Assembly (NCBI GenBank): GCA_030268105.1
Contig: BSDZ01000003.1
Span: 2,046,001 to 2,110,000 of the forward strand
Length of the DNA stretch: 64,000 nt
From: Volvox africanus
Lineage: Eukaryota > Chlorophyta > Chlorophyceae > Chlamydomonadales > Volvocaceae
Reading direction: 5' to 3'
Shown here: positions 1 through 8,455 of the stretch, piece after piece
Layout: every line of letters begins with the position of its first letter
Numbering within the stretch: position 1 is the stretch's first letter
Translations under genes and position numbers: made by a program
Notes under the pieces: generated by a model
Seen by the model: only the letters and a program-made list of their open reading frames with translations
Database searches by the model: none
Told to the model about the DNA's origin: nothing

Positions 1-2130
1 CACGCGCGGCCACCAGAACGAGCGTCGTACTAGCTCTGCCAATCGCGTGCTTCCAGGATGTCCTGCTAACGGGTCCTCGTGGAACCGCGCAAGGATATCG
101 TAGCGCAAAGCATCATCATTCGGTACGATGATTTGTGTGATCGAGCCATCCTTCCATAGCCACAAATCGTTGCGCTTGTGCAAATGTTCCACATTACTTG
201 GTGAAGCAAACCATGGATCCGCCTGATACGCCATCTTGAGAGTCATTGCGTGAGATCCGTTGCCATCAGTACCTCCTGACTGCGCGAACGAGTAACCGGT
301 GCTGCCAGAATCGCAGCATGCAATGATGGATGTCGACTGAGGGCGTCAGCAATATTAATTCTGCCGGCGATATACTCCCACGTACAGTCGAAATGAGATA
401 GATATTCCATCCACCGGGCTTGTCGTTGGTTAAGCGTGGGGACACTCTGCAAGAATGTCAGCGGTTTGTGATCAGTCTTCAGTGTAAAAGGGCGGCCTTC
501 GAGATAACAGCGCCACTCCTTTAAAGCATGTAGAGCTGCCAGCAGCTCCTGCTCTCCGGTTGTATATCAGGTCTCCGCACCTGAGAACTTCTTACTCGTG
601 AAGGCGATCAGTCATCCTTCGTGCAACAATACAGCGCCGCTTCCCTGCAAGGAAGCATCCGATACAACTTCAACACGGAATGGCAATGAGTAATCAGGGA
701 AAGAGAGGATAACGTCGTCGGCGACGATTCACTTGAGCTCTTCAAATGCCCGCTGACACACGGATGTCCAGGCTTCAAGGGAAGCAAAACCTCCTTTCTT
801 CGTCAAGTTCGTAAGCGGGGCTGCAATAATGGAGTAATTATTGATAAACTTACGGAAGTAGTTGGTCAAACCCAAGAACTGGCGTAGTTCGGTGAGGTTC
901 TGAGGCGCGGGCCATTCGCGAACCACAGCTACCTTCCGTGGGTCCATCCTTATTCCAGTGGCCGATACAATGTGGCCCAAATACTCCACTTGAGGCTGCG
1001 CCCAAAAACACTTGGCGCGTTTAGCAAACAATTGCTCCCGCTTCATCACCTCAAGCGCGAGCTCTAGATGCTTCAGGTGCTCCTCGCGCGTCTTGGAATA
1101 TATTAAAATATCATCCAAATAACAAACGATGAACCTGTCGATACGGTCTGAACATGTGATCCATCACTGCTTGAAATGTGGCGGGTGCATTAGTAAGTCC
1201 AAATGACAAGACCGTGTACTCGAAGTGACCAAAGGGGATCCGAAAAGCGGTTTTCGGAATATCAGAGGCAGCAATGCGTATCTGATTATACCCTTGTTGA
1301 AGGTCAATCGAGGAAAAATAAGCTGAGCCTTTCAGCTTATCGAGCAGGTCATCGACGCGCGGCAAAGGGTAGTGATTTTTAATTGTGGTCGCATTTAAGC
1401 CCCTATAATCAATGCACATACGCAACGTCCCATCCTTCTTACCGACAAACAATATCGGTGCAGAATATGGCGATGTGCTGGGCTGAATCATACCCTATGC
1501 GAGCAGATCCCTCACTTGCGGCTTCATCCGCTCAACTTTGACAGCTTACCCTGTACATAGGTTGTGAAACGGGTTGTGCTCGAGCACACGAGGGATCGTA
1601 TAGTCGGCAAGTCGCATAGGTGGGAGCCCTAGGATGTCGCCAAAGACATCAGCATATTTATGCAGAAGGGCTTCGACCTCAAGATCCTTCACAAGAGACT
1701 GCGCGGTGGTAGCATTCGATTGCACCCGTGGCCTCACAAGCAACACATGGGCGCCTTTCCGTATCATCTGATCGGTTTCTTTGCGCCCAATTAGCTTGGG
1801 TTCTTTATTTCGCCAGACGAACGCTGCTCAAGCGAAATAAACCTCAGGCTCCACAACAGTTCCGCCCTCCTCTGGTGTGACATCTTGGTACGACAGACAA
1901 GGTACCTTAGGTGATAGGTTCCCTTTTGCACAATGGCCAATTGTGCTGGACTCCATATCGATGCGCGCGCGGTACTGTCATTATGTCGCGGCACCCAATG
2001 TCCATGTAGTGCTGTCTCCGAGAGACCTTGTTGCACTCATTGGGCCCTAACACACAGAGGGTCCTTCGTCGACTAAGGGTGATCCTGCCCACGATGGGAT
2101 GCTTACCCTCATCAACGAGGGTAACCTGTC

Positions 2131-2220
2131 TGTTGGAATGTGAGCAACACTCATATACGAAAGAATGTCAGAGCAAGTAATACGGCCCACGAGGGGCCGG
2201 GCGCTTTGCTGACTTCAACA
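2131..2220 (+). repeat. Left 90-bp LTR of the miniature element
   Basis: Begins TGTTGG and ends CAACA. It differs from the right repeat at only three positions by eye, all in the last 13 bases, so the insertion looks fairly young. Confidence 0.9.
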
Positions 2221-2239
2221 GGTTATGAGCCCCGAGCGC
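2221..2239 (+). promoter_or_regulatory. Primer-binding site complementary to the anticodon arm of tRNA-Met
   Basis: The sequence GGTTATGAGCCCCGAGCGC directly follows the left LTR. Its complement reads as the 3' side of a tRNA D-arm, then an anticodon stem and a CTCATAA loop holding the CAT anticodon. Copia of Drosophila and Ty5 of yeast are primed by an initiator tRNA-Met fragment cut in the anticodon loop, and this site has that form. Complementarity to a tRNA-like D-arm seems to continue to about 2255. Confidence 0.75.
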
Positions 2240-2357
2240 TCATGCGCAGCTGACCGAGAGGCCGCCGGTTCGAATCCCACTGGCTGTTGACCAGGGCAGG
2301 GAGGCCGGGACGCGGCAGCTATCGGGATACCGTGAAGCTCGACGGAGTGTCGCTCAC

Positions 2358-2364
2358 GGGGGGG
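2358..2364 (+). promoter_or_regulatory. Polypurine tract of the miniature element
   Basis: Seven G in a row directly before the right LTR, in the place where plus-strand DNA synthesis starts in LTR elements. Confidence 0.7.
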
Positions 2365-2454
2365 TGTTGGAATGTGAGCAACACTCATATACGAAAGAAT
2401 GTCAGAGCAAGTAATACGGCCCACGAGGGGCCGGGCGCTTTGCTAAGTCCAACA
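2365..2454 (+). repeat. Right 90-bp LTR of the miniature element
   Basis: Near-identical partner of 2131-2220, followed at once by the second copy of the CTGTC target duplication. Confidence 0.9.
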
Positions 2455-3050
2455 CTGTCACAATCAGACGACTGTGGGGTCGACCCCAACACATTCACCT
2501 CCTTTGCTGAGATGAAGTCGTCACTGGCACTAGTATCCTCAAGTGCCTTCATCATTCGACCAGCGAGGCCGACTTCAATAACGGAAACACAATAATCTGT
2601 CAGAGTCGACTCCACAGATAACAAAAGTGATTCCAGGGCGGGCTCAAAATTAACAAGAACCGCTACAGGGGCTTCATACCAGACATCAAAGGCATAGGAC
2701 AATTCTGGCAACAGAACTGCGGATCCCGCCACGTTCACATCATCAATCAATACAGTGCCTGACTTGAATCAGAGGACACGTTGCATACTGTTTAACAAAG
2801 CGGTAGCCCTACGCTTGCTGTAAAATGGTAGCAACAAACATGCAGGAGTGTCCGGACATTGATGTCTACATCTCCTGTACCTGACCAGCTGTTCGAACGG
2901 CTCACTTGGAGATGAGGGGATGAACAAATGATACGTTCGCAAGGACTAAAAGCAACGATGCTTCGCAGTTGGACGTACGAATGACCACAGACCATGCATT
3001 TGTTCAGCTATCCCGGATAGAGTCAACTCCGCATCAATCCAGGCATCCCC

Positions 3051-3902
3051 CTACTTTGACCGTGGGGCCAAAGGCGGCAACAATGGCAATCCATCATGAG
3101 ATAACCCACCGCACATCTCCAACAGAGAGTGATCTCCTTCCAATGCACAAGCTTGGATTGTGTACACCCCCATTTTGTCAGTCATGAGTCCTGCGCTTGC
3201 ATGACAGTCACATGAGGCACAAATCTCAAAGCATTCTGTCTAGCTGGAATACGCATCCCAGCTCTTAGGAAAATTGGCATCACAAGAGCCTCAAAACGTA
3301 ATTGGTAGGCAGTTACAGTTTCATTCAGAAACATGAAAATTGAGCCAAAGGCTAACATACAGTGTGCCTCAATATCACGTGACTTCTGGGGTAAAGCGTG
3401 CAAGCAGTGTGACAGTCAACTCATCAAAACGTGAAGTTTTCCCGTGCAGTGATCCATTGATCATACCATGTCTTTGCTATACCCTCGAGGGTATTACCAA
3501 CAAAGAGACACCTCACCTCATCATGTTCACCGCCACGGACCAACTGCAGGTACTTCCAAATATCACGTAGATAGGAATGAGTTGCATTCACAATGTCACG
3601 TTCAACATTCATATCATGTAAGACAATTATGGTGCCGGGATAGTAAACCACTTCACCTCATTACCGTCGGCGTGGTCTTGCATTTGAGGTGACAGCTCAC
3701 CCCGTTGATCAGCGGTTCCATCTGTAACCGTCATGGCTGCCGAGCGTGGCGTAGTGAGATGGGTAGGGGCCTGGAACACAAGAAGATCTTGAGCAGAAAT
3801 TGTGTCAATAGTCTCAGGATCCCTATCAAACGTTCTAGGAACGGTACCCGGCTCAGGTTGACATGCTAAGCCTACAAACGACAGGTTGTCACGTCCCGCC
3901 AT
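3051..3902 (-). pseudogene. gag: gag remnant of the B-II element
   Basis: Capsid/nucleocapsid gene remnant. The likely start is the ATG of MAGRDNLSF at 3902, which aligns with the Gag starts of the B-III and family A copies. The conserved Gag core with the features VRGGEHDEVRCLFVGNTLEG is readable near 3470-3600. Near 3100-3140 a decayed knuckle reads CWRCAVGYLMMDC, a CX2CX3HX4C motif with H changed to Y. Frameshifts split the gene at several points. It ends in a TAG (3051-3053) that is followed in the same frame by pol. Confidence 0.75.
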
Positions 3903-4396
3903 CATGGAACACTGACCAATATATTCAAATTGCATGACAATAAACGATGCACATTATTCTGAAGTAAGTGTGCAAGCGATTCATACGAATCTAGCACAAG
4001 AGTACAAGCAATTCGGTCAGCACACCGACAATACTCTTGCAGACTTCGAGTAGATATGGCAGATACGTACTCAGTTGGTCCCTGTAGTCCGTGCGATCAA
4101 AGCCTCCAGCTGATTAGAACGCAAGTTGTAACCAGGAGCTATCGCAAGCGGTGCCGGACCACTAGTTTCACCTGCAACTCAGAGCGAAGGCTCACACCAC
4201 AATTGCAGTAAACCACAAAGGTATAAAAGCAATCACAATTTGGAAGCAACATTATCTTATATAGCGTGGACAAGTTCTTCGTCGATAATGTCTAGTGGGC
4301 GACGTTGCCCATGGTCGACAATCGTCCTAGAAAGAACTTACTTCCGATTGAGCATCATTAGGCAGTCAGGCAACGAACCTGTCTCGATACCAAATT
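3903..4396 (-). other. Leader between 5' LTR and gag of the B-II element
   Basis: Non-coding leader of about 490 bases. Immediately inside the LTR (4380-4395) is the complement of TGGTATCGAGACAGGTTC, the primer-binding site. I see no open frame of interest in the rest. The equivalent leader at 18637-19130 is nearly the same. Confidence 0.75.
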
Positions 4397-5209
4397 TGTT
4401 GTATCCTTCCTTCTTCAATCATGCATTAGATCTGCACGTCTGGATGTTAGCTGAGTACATACAAAGCTTACGAACAGCAAGGCAATCCAATGCGTGTAAT
4501 GGACAGCGGAAGACTCAACAATAAGGAAAGATTCAACTTACAATGTTCTTCAATTGCAAATTAAAAGTCTGCCGTCAGACCCCGCGGGCAATGTTCATCA
4601 TCCGGCTGGAGATGCTGTGCTGGAATAGCTCAGGCCGAATATAAATGAGTATATCGTATGTATGCGAATTAGATAGAGTTAAGTACGCAAGTACTTAGTC
4701 CAAAGTAGCACGAGCCGACTTTGGTCTCTAGGCAGCCGTCCTCACACCTATCACGTCGCGATACCGATGCGCAGTACAGGTCTCACTGGATTCCGATCTC
4801 AAGTGTGAGTACCTTTGTAGCACTGTTCTAAATACCGCGCAATCCGTGATATTATTGGATGCAACGCATGCAATATGCAAAGGTCCGAATATCGATATTC
4901 GGTTGCCGACCCAACCATCACGATCGTCGCCTTCTCGCATACATGTATGGTTTATGACGAAAATGAGGTAATAATATTCAAAGTATTATTACGCGTAATA
5001 TTATGCCAATGGATAGATCGCACATTAATTATCAGCCTCGAGTCAAACATGTTGACCGACCTTGCGATGTCGTAGGTGGTAATGCAGCATGCCTGATTAG
5101 CTAGATATACTCGAGTATATCATGCTACTATGATTGTATTATGCTTCATAATGTTCAAATGCATTTCGGCGTATTTTGGTGAAAACGGTGATCGAACTGG
5201 CGTACAACA
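4397..5209 (-). repeat. 5' LTR of the B-II element (family B LTR)
   Basis: 813-bp LTR in minus orientation, from TGTTGTATCC to GCGTACAACA. It contains the palindromes typical of this family: CGAATATCGATATTCG (4886-4901) and GATATACTCGAGTATATC (5104-5121). Confidence 0.9.
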
Positions 5210-5827
5210 ATCGCCATCAGCAGCGGAAGCAAGCAATCATCACGCGGCGGTGATAGGCGAAGTTAGGCTTAGCTCGGGCTAAGTAGAATAGCATATAATA
5301 ATGTAGAACACACGAGTGTTCTCCGGTATCGAATGTCTTCATGTCTTACTTAGCCGTCCTCGCATCTGTTATACTCGCAGCATCGCAATGCCGTACGATT
5401 CACACTAGGAGGCCGATCCTAAGTGTGACAACCCTACTGCGTATAGGCAATGTCCATGTATAACAACGTATAAGCCTTTCCGGCATTCGCATGATGCAAG
5501 GGTCCGAATAACGATATTCGGTTGCAAGGCATGTATCGCGACAAGTGCGGTGCTCTCAACGTGTGCTGTAATGAAGTAATATTATATCAAATAATAGTAC
5601 TTATCGTTTCGTAGCACGAGCATAATGCGCACTTCAATGATTCGAGATTTCATGCATGCTAGGCGGATTTGCCATGATGCAATGTCGCGATGGATAATGG
5701 TGACATGCCAAATGCATATATAAATGTATACGAATACATTTATATCATGCAAGTTCATTCATATGAATTGATCGTTCATGCGTTCATCAAAATAGCACTT
5801 CACCTCGTAGCGTCGCACTGACCTACG
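5210..5827 (-). repeat. Partial family A LTR, hit twice by family B elements
   Basis: This is the reverse complement of most of the family A LTR (compare 32205-33028). Its terminal part on the left was cut off by the B-II element ending at 5209, and its first 25 or so bases on the right by the B-I element starting at 5828. Flanks ATCGC (5210-5214) and CTACG (5823-5827) are the probable target duplications of those two insertions; both partner copies are missing here. Confidence 0.85.
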
Positions 5828-6741
5828 TGTTGTACGCCGGTTCGATCACCGTTGGCACTGAAGTAGGCCGCAATGCATTCGAGCATGATGAGGCATGATA
5901 CAATCATATTAGCATGATATACTCGAGTATATCTAGCTAAGCAGGCATGTCGCATTACCATCTACGACATCGCGCTGTTGGTCAACATGTTTGACTCAAC
6001 GCTGATAATTAGTGTGCGATCTATCCATTGGCATATTATATCGCGTAATAATACTTTAAATGTTATTACTTCATTTACGTCATAAACCATACACTTATGC
6101 GAGAAGGCGACGATCACGATGGTTGGGTCGGCAACCAAATATCGATATTCGGACCTTCGCATATTGCATGCGTTGCATCCAATAATATCACGGATGACAC
6201 GATATTTAGAACAGTGCTACAAAGGTACTCACACTTGAGATCGGAATCCAGTGAGACCTGTACTGTGCATCGGTATCGCGACGTGATAGGTGCGAGGACG
6301 GCCGCCTAGAGACCGAAGTCGGCTCGCGCTACTTTTGACTAAGTACTTGTGTACTTAACTCTATCTTATTCGCATACATACGATATACTCATTTATTATC
6401 GGCCGCCTAGAGACCGAAGTCGGCTCGCGCTACTTTTGACTAAGTACTTGTGTACTTAACTCTATCTTATTCGCATACATACGATATACTCATTTATTAT
6501 CGGCCTGAGCTATTCTAGCATCCCATCTGCAGCCGAGTGATGAACATTGCCCGCAGGGTCTGACGGCCATCTACCGATTTGTAAACGAAGACTATTGTAA
6601 GTTGGATCTTTCCTTATTCTTGAGTCTTCCGCTGTCACTTTGCCCGCATTGAATCGCCTTGCTGTTTGTAAGCTTGGTAAGCACTAGCTAACATCCAGAC
6701 GTGCAGATTCATTGCATGATTAAAGAAGGAAGGATACAACA
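5828..6741 (+). repeat. 5' LTR of the B-I element, enlarged by an internal duplication
   Basis: 914 bp instead of about 810 bp. The excess is a direct 101-bp duplication, listed separately. Ends are TGTTGTACGCC and GGATACAACA. Confidence 0.9.
6299..6500 (+). repeat. 101-bp tandem duplication inside the LTR
   Basis: Unit 6299-6399 is repeated at 6400-6500 with no difference that I can see. The 3' LTR of the same element has one unit only, so the duplication arose after insertion or in the unit's DNA copy. Confidence 0.9.
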
Positions 6742-7168
6742 AATTTGGTAGCGAGACGGTTTGACTCACGGCTGTCTCATCATCGTTATTGGGGAGTAGA
6801 TTCTCGCACAAGCGAACGGCAGCGAGAAGCATCACGGGATAACTTCGTTGGGAAATGGGTACTGTATTATCCTCTCTCTGAATTTTTGATATAGCATTCG
6901 CCTGTTGATACTAACTGTATTTTCGCGACCCGGAAAGTTCTTAAGTTCACAGAAGGGATTTCTTTGCCATCATACTCGGAATCGCTTCCCCAATAAGTTG
7001 GATACCTGACAGGTCCAGCTACTAAGAATTTACTCATTTGAAGGTGACTACGTATTGGTGGATTACATTTTTACTCGCATCAGAGTTTGCTCGAACACGG
7101 ACAGTACACGAGCGACAAACCCGAAGGTAGAGTCCTACCTTTATCTCTTTGTCCTTTTAAGGTACTAA
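6742..7168 (+). other. Primer-binding site and leader of the B-I element
   Basis: Starts AATTTGGTAGCGAGAC, the primer site, with G where family A, B-II and B-III copies have T (TGGTATCGAGAC). The rest is non-coding. It holds a TACTAAC at 6909-6915 followed by an AG at 6936-6937; see the findings for a possible leader intron. Confidence 0.75.
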
Positions 7169-8455
7169 TTGGAATACATGTCGTGTGATCATTACCCACC
7201 AACTATGGAGGAGGGTGACCAGATTAATGTTAGTGTCCGTTATGAAAAACCGGAGATCACACCAAACACTGATAACTTATATAATCCCCAATCAGATACT
7301 CCCCAGACGAATTCCCCCTATCCAGCCCAGAATCCTTCTGGGGCACCAGATTCTGTGAGGCCCAACGAGGCAGAGCAGAATCCAGCAATGGTATCGCTAC
7401 AGCAACTTATGGATGAAGGTGGGGTGCCCGGTTTCGTAGTCCCAACACCCCAACTCCATATTCATCATGATGCCGAACCTAAGAATACTGCAAGTGCCAC
7501 CCGTTCCTATGTTCGTGATGCTAAAAAGTATCTGAAGTTGGTAAAGGGTGGTGACCGCGATGAAGTTAAGTGTCTTTTCATCGGAGCTACACTAAGCGGC
7601 GTCGCGAGAGAATGGTATGATCATTGGACCACTGTACAGGAGCACTTTACGTTCGAAGAATTAATTAACGCGCTCCTTACTCATTTCGCTCCTGGAAATC
7701 AGTCGCAAGTGGCTGCTATGTATCGAGAGTTACACGCAGGCGCTTATCGCATGCGACCTAACGAGTCCGTGGAGGACTACCGGATGCGTTTCGAAGCAGT
7801 AACAGCACCCATGATTGGTTTCTCAGAAGGAGACTACATTTATTGGTTCCAACGCGGTCTCTCGCTTCAGTTAGCCCGAGTGAGTATTACGGACCTGACA
7901 CGGGAAGGGACAAGATCGTATTCGTGATGGGTTCAGATCGTTCGTGGCGTCGAAGCTCGCCTTGGAACAAGACAGGAACGCCCGACATTTTTAGCACCGT
8001 TATCAGTTGACACGACGCAAGAAATCTCTAACGAGGCTGATCCAGCACCTGAGACTACTGGCATTCCACTACCTCCAGCCCCGATGCACCGTGGTGGCAC
8101 CCCTCCGACTAATCACGTTCATACTCCTGGTACCCAAAAACTAATGCCAAGGGATTCGCAGATAACTTGGAGTACGCGGAAGAGGAAGGGTGTGCTACAA
8201 AATACCGCCAAGTCACGCGGAGTTGCATCAGAATCGAAGTGGTCAAGAACACAAAATCGATGGCTTACCAAGTGGGGATGTACGCAAACGGAGTTTGCGC
8301 AGCGACGACAATTGGGAGTCTGCCTTCGGTGCGCATCAAATCACCTTACAAGGAACTGCCCGCATTTAACCCCATTAGCTGTAGGACTACCCTCAACGAA
8401 CGAGGCATCTGACTCTATTTCCGTTGATATCGTCGGAGCACCCAACCCACGTTAA
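7169..8455 (+). pseudogene. gag: gag of the B-I element with one nonsense codon
   Basis: Gag (capsid plus nucleocapsid, forms the particle and packs the RNA), 428 codons in one frame. The start at ATG 7169 opens MEYMSCDHYPP and is matched by the B-I copy at 58488. The Gag core spans residues of about 105-250, with EWYDHWTTVQEHFTFEEL and DYIYWFQRGLSLQLARV. The knuckle CLRCASNHLTRNC (CX2CX3HX4C) lies near the C-terminus. The frame is broken once, by TGA at 7925-7927, where the sister copy near 51635 has CGA. It ends with TAA after VGAPNPR. Between gag and the readable pol there is a decayed stretch, so the gag/pol link of this lineage is lost. Confidence 0.88.

Larger units (their letters stand above)
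2131..2454 (+). mobile_element. Miniature LTR element (TRIM-like), 324 bp, with half-tRNA primer site
   Basis: Two 90-bp direct repeats (2131-2220, 2365-2454), both starting TGTTGGAATG and ending CAACA, flank a 144-bp interior with no coding capacity. The 5-bp sequence CTGTC stands on both sides (2126-2130, 2455-2459). The sister B-II copy near 17191-17205 has a single CTGTC and no insert, giving an empty-site comparison. A primer-site candidate follows the left repeat and a run of seven G precedes the right one, so the element is complete and oriented plus. The size and structure fit terminal-repeat retrotransposons in miniature; movement would need proteins from another, probably copia-type, element. 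Confidence 0.9.
1..3050 (-). pseudogene. pol: pol remnant (PR-RT-RH-part of IN) of the B-II element
   Basis: Degenerate Gag-Pol polyprotein gene, the source of protease, reverse transcriptase, RNase H and integrase for the element. Reading leftwards, the protease region lies near 2385-2750, but at the catalytic position (DTGAS in the intact family A copy) this copy reads DTSASDDF. RT is split over 1111-1491 and 729-1118, RNase H runs through 243-680, and the start of the integrase zinc-finger region lies at 1-120. Numerous stops and frame changes break it, and the miniature element at 2131-2454 interrupts the segment just after the protease. Frame and stop context at 3051-3053 match the gag/pol junction of the intact copy: a TAG followed by an open pol N-terminus. 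It cannot make a full Pol as it stands. Confidence 0.85.
1..5209 (-). mobile_element. Family B (lineage B-II) Ty3/gypsy retrotransposon, 3' end outside window
   Basis: Minus-strand element whose 3' LTR and integrase 3' half lie beyond the left edge. Reading leftwards from 5209 it has a 5' LTR, a primer-binding site next to the LTR, a leader, a gag remnant and a pol remnant. The right flank ATCGC (5210-5214) is the probable target duplication, lying in a family A LTR; the left partner is off-window. It is very close in sequence to the B-II copy at 13373-19940 and shares its broken reading frames, but alone carries the miniature LTR element at 2131-2454. Confidence 0.9.

Noticed and set aside
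2221..2290. tRNA-like stretch with a B-box motif GGTTCGAATCC (2267-2277) and, on the other strand, a D-arm and CAT anticodon loop
   Set aside because: The pieces lie on opposite strands and do not fold into one tRNA with a matching acceptor stem. The anticodon-arm part is explained as the primer site of the miniature element.
4886..5121. Repeated short palindromes as a possible CRISPR-like array
   Set aside because: They occur once per LTR at fixed places, without regular spacers, and the DNA is clearly eukaryotic retroelement sequence.
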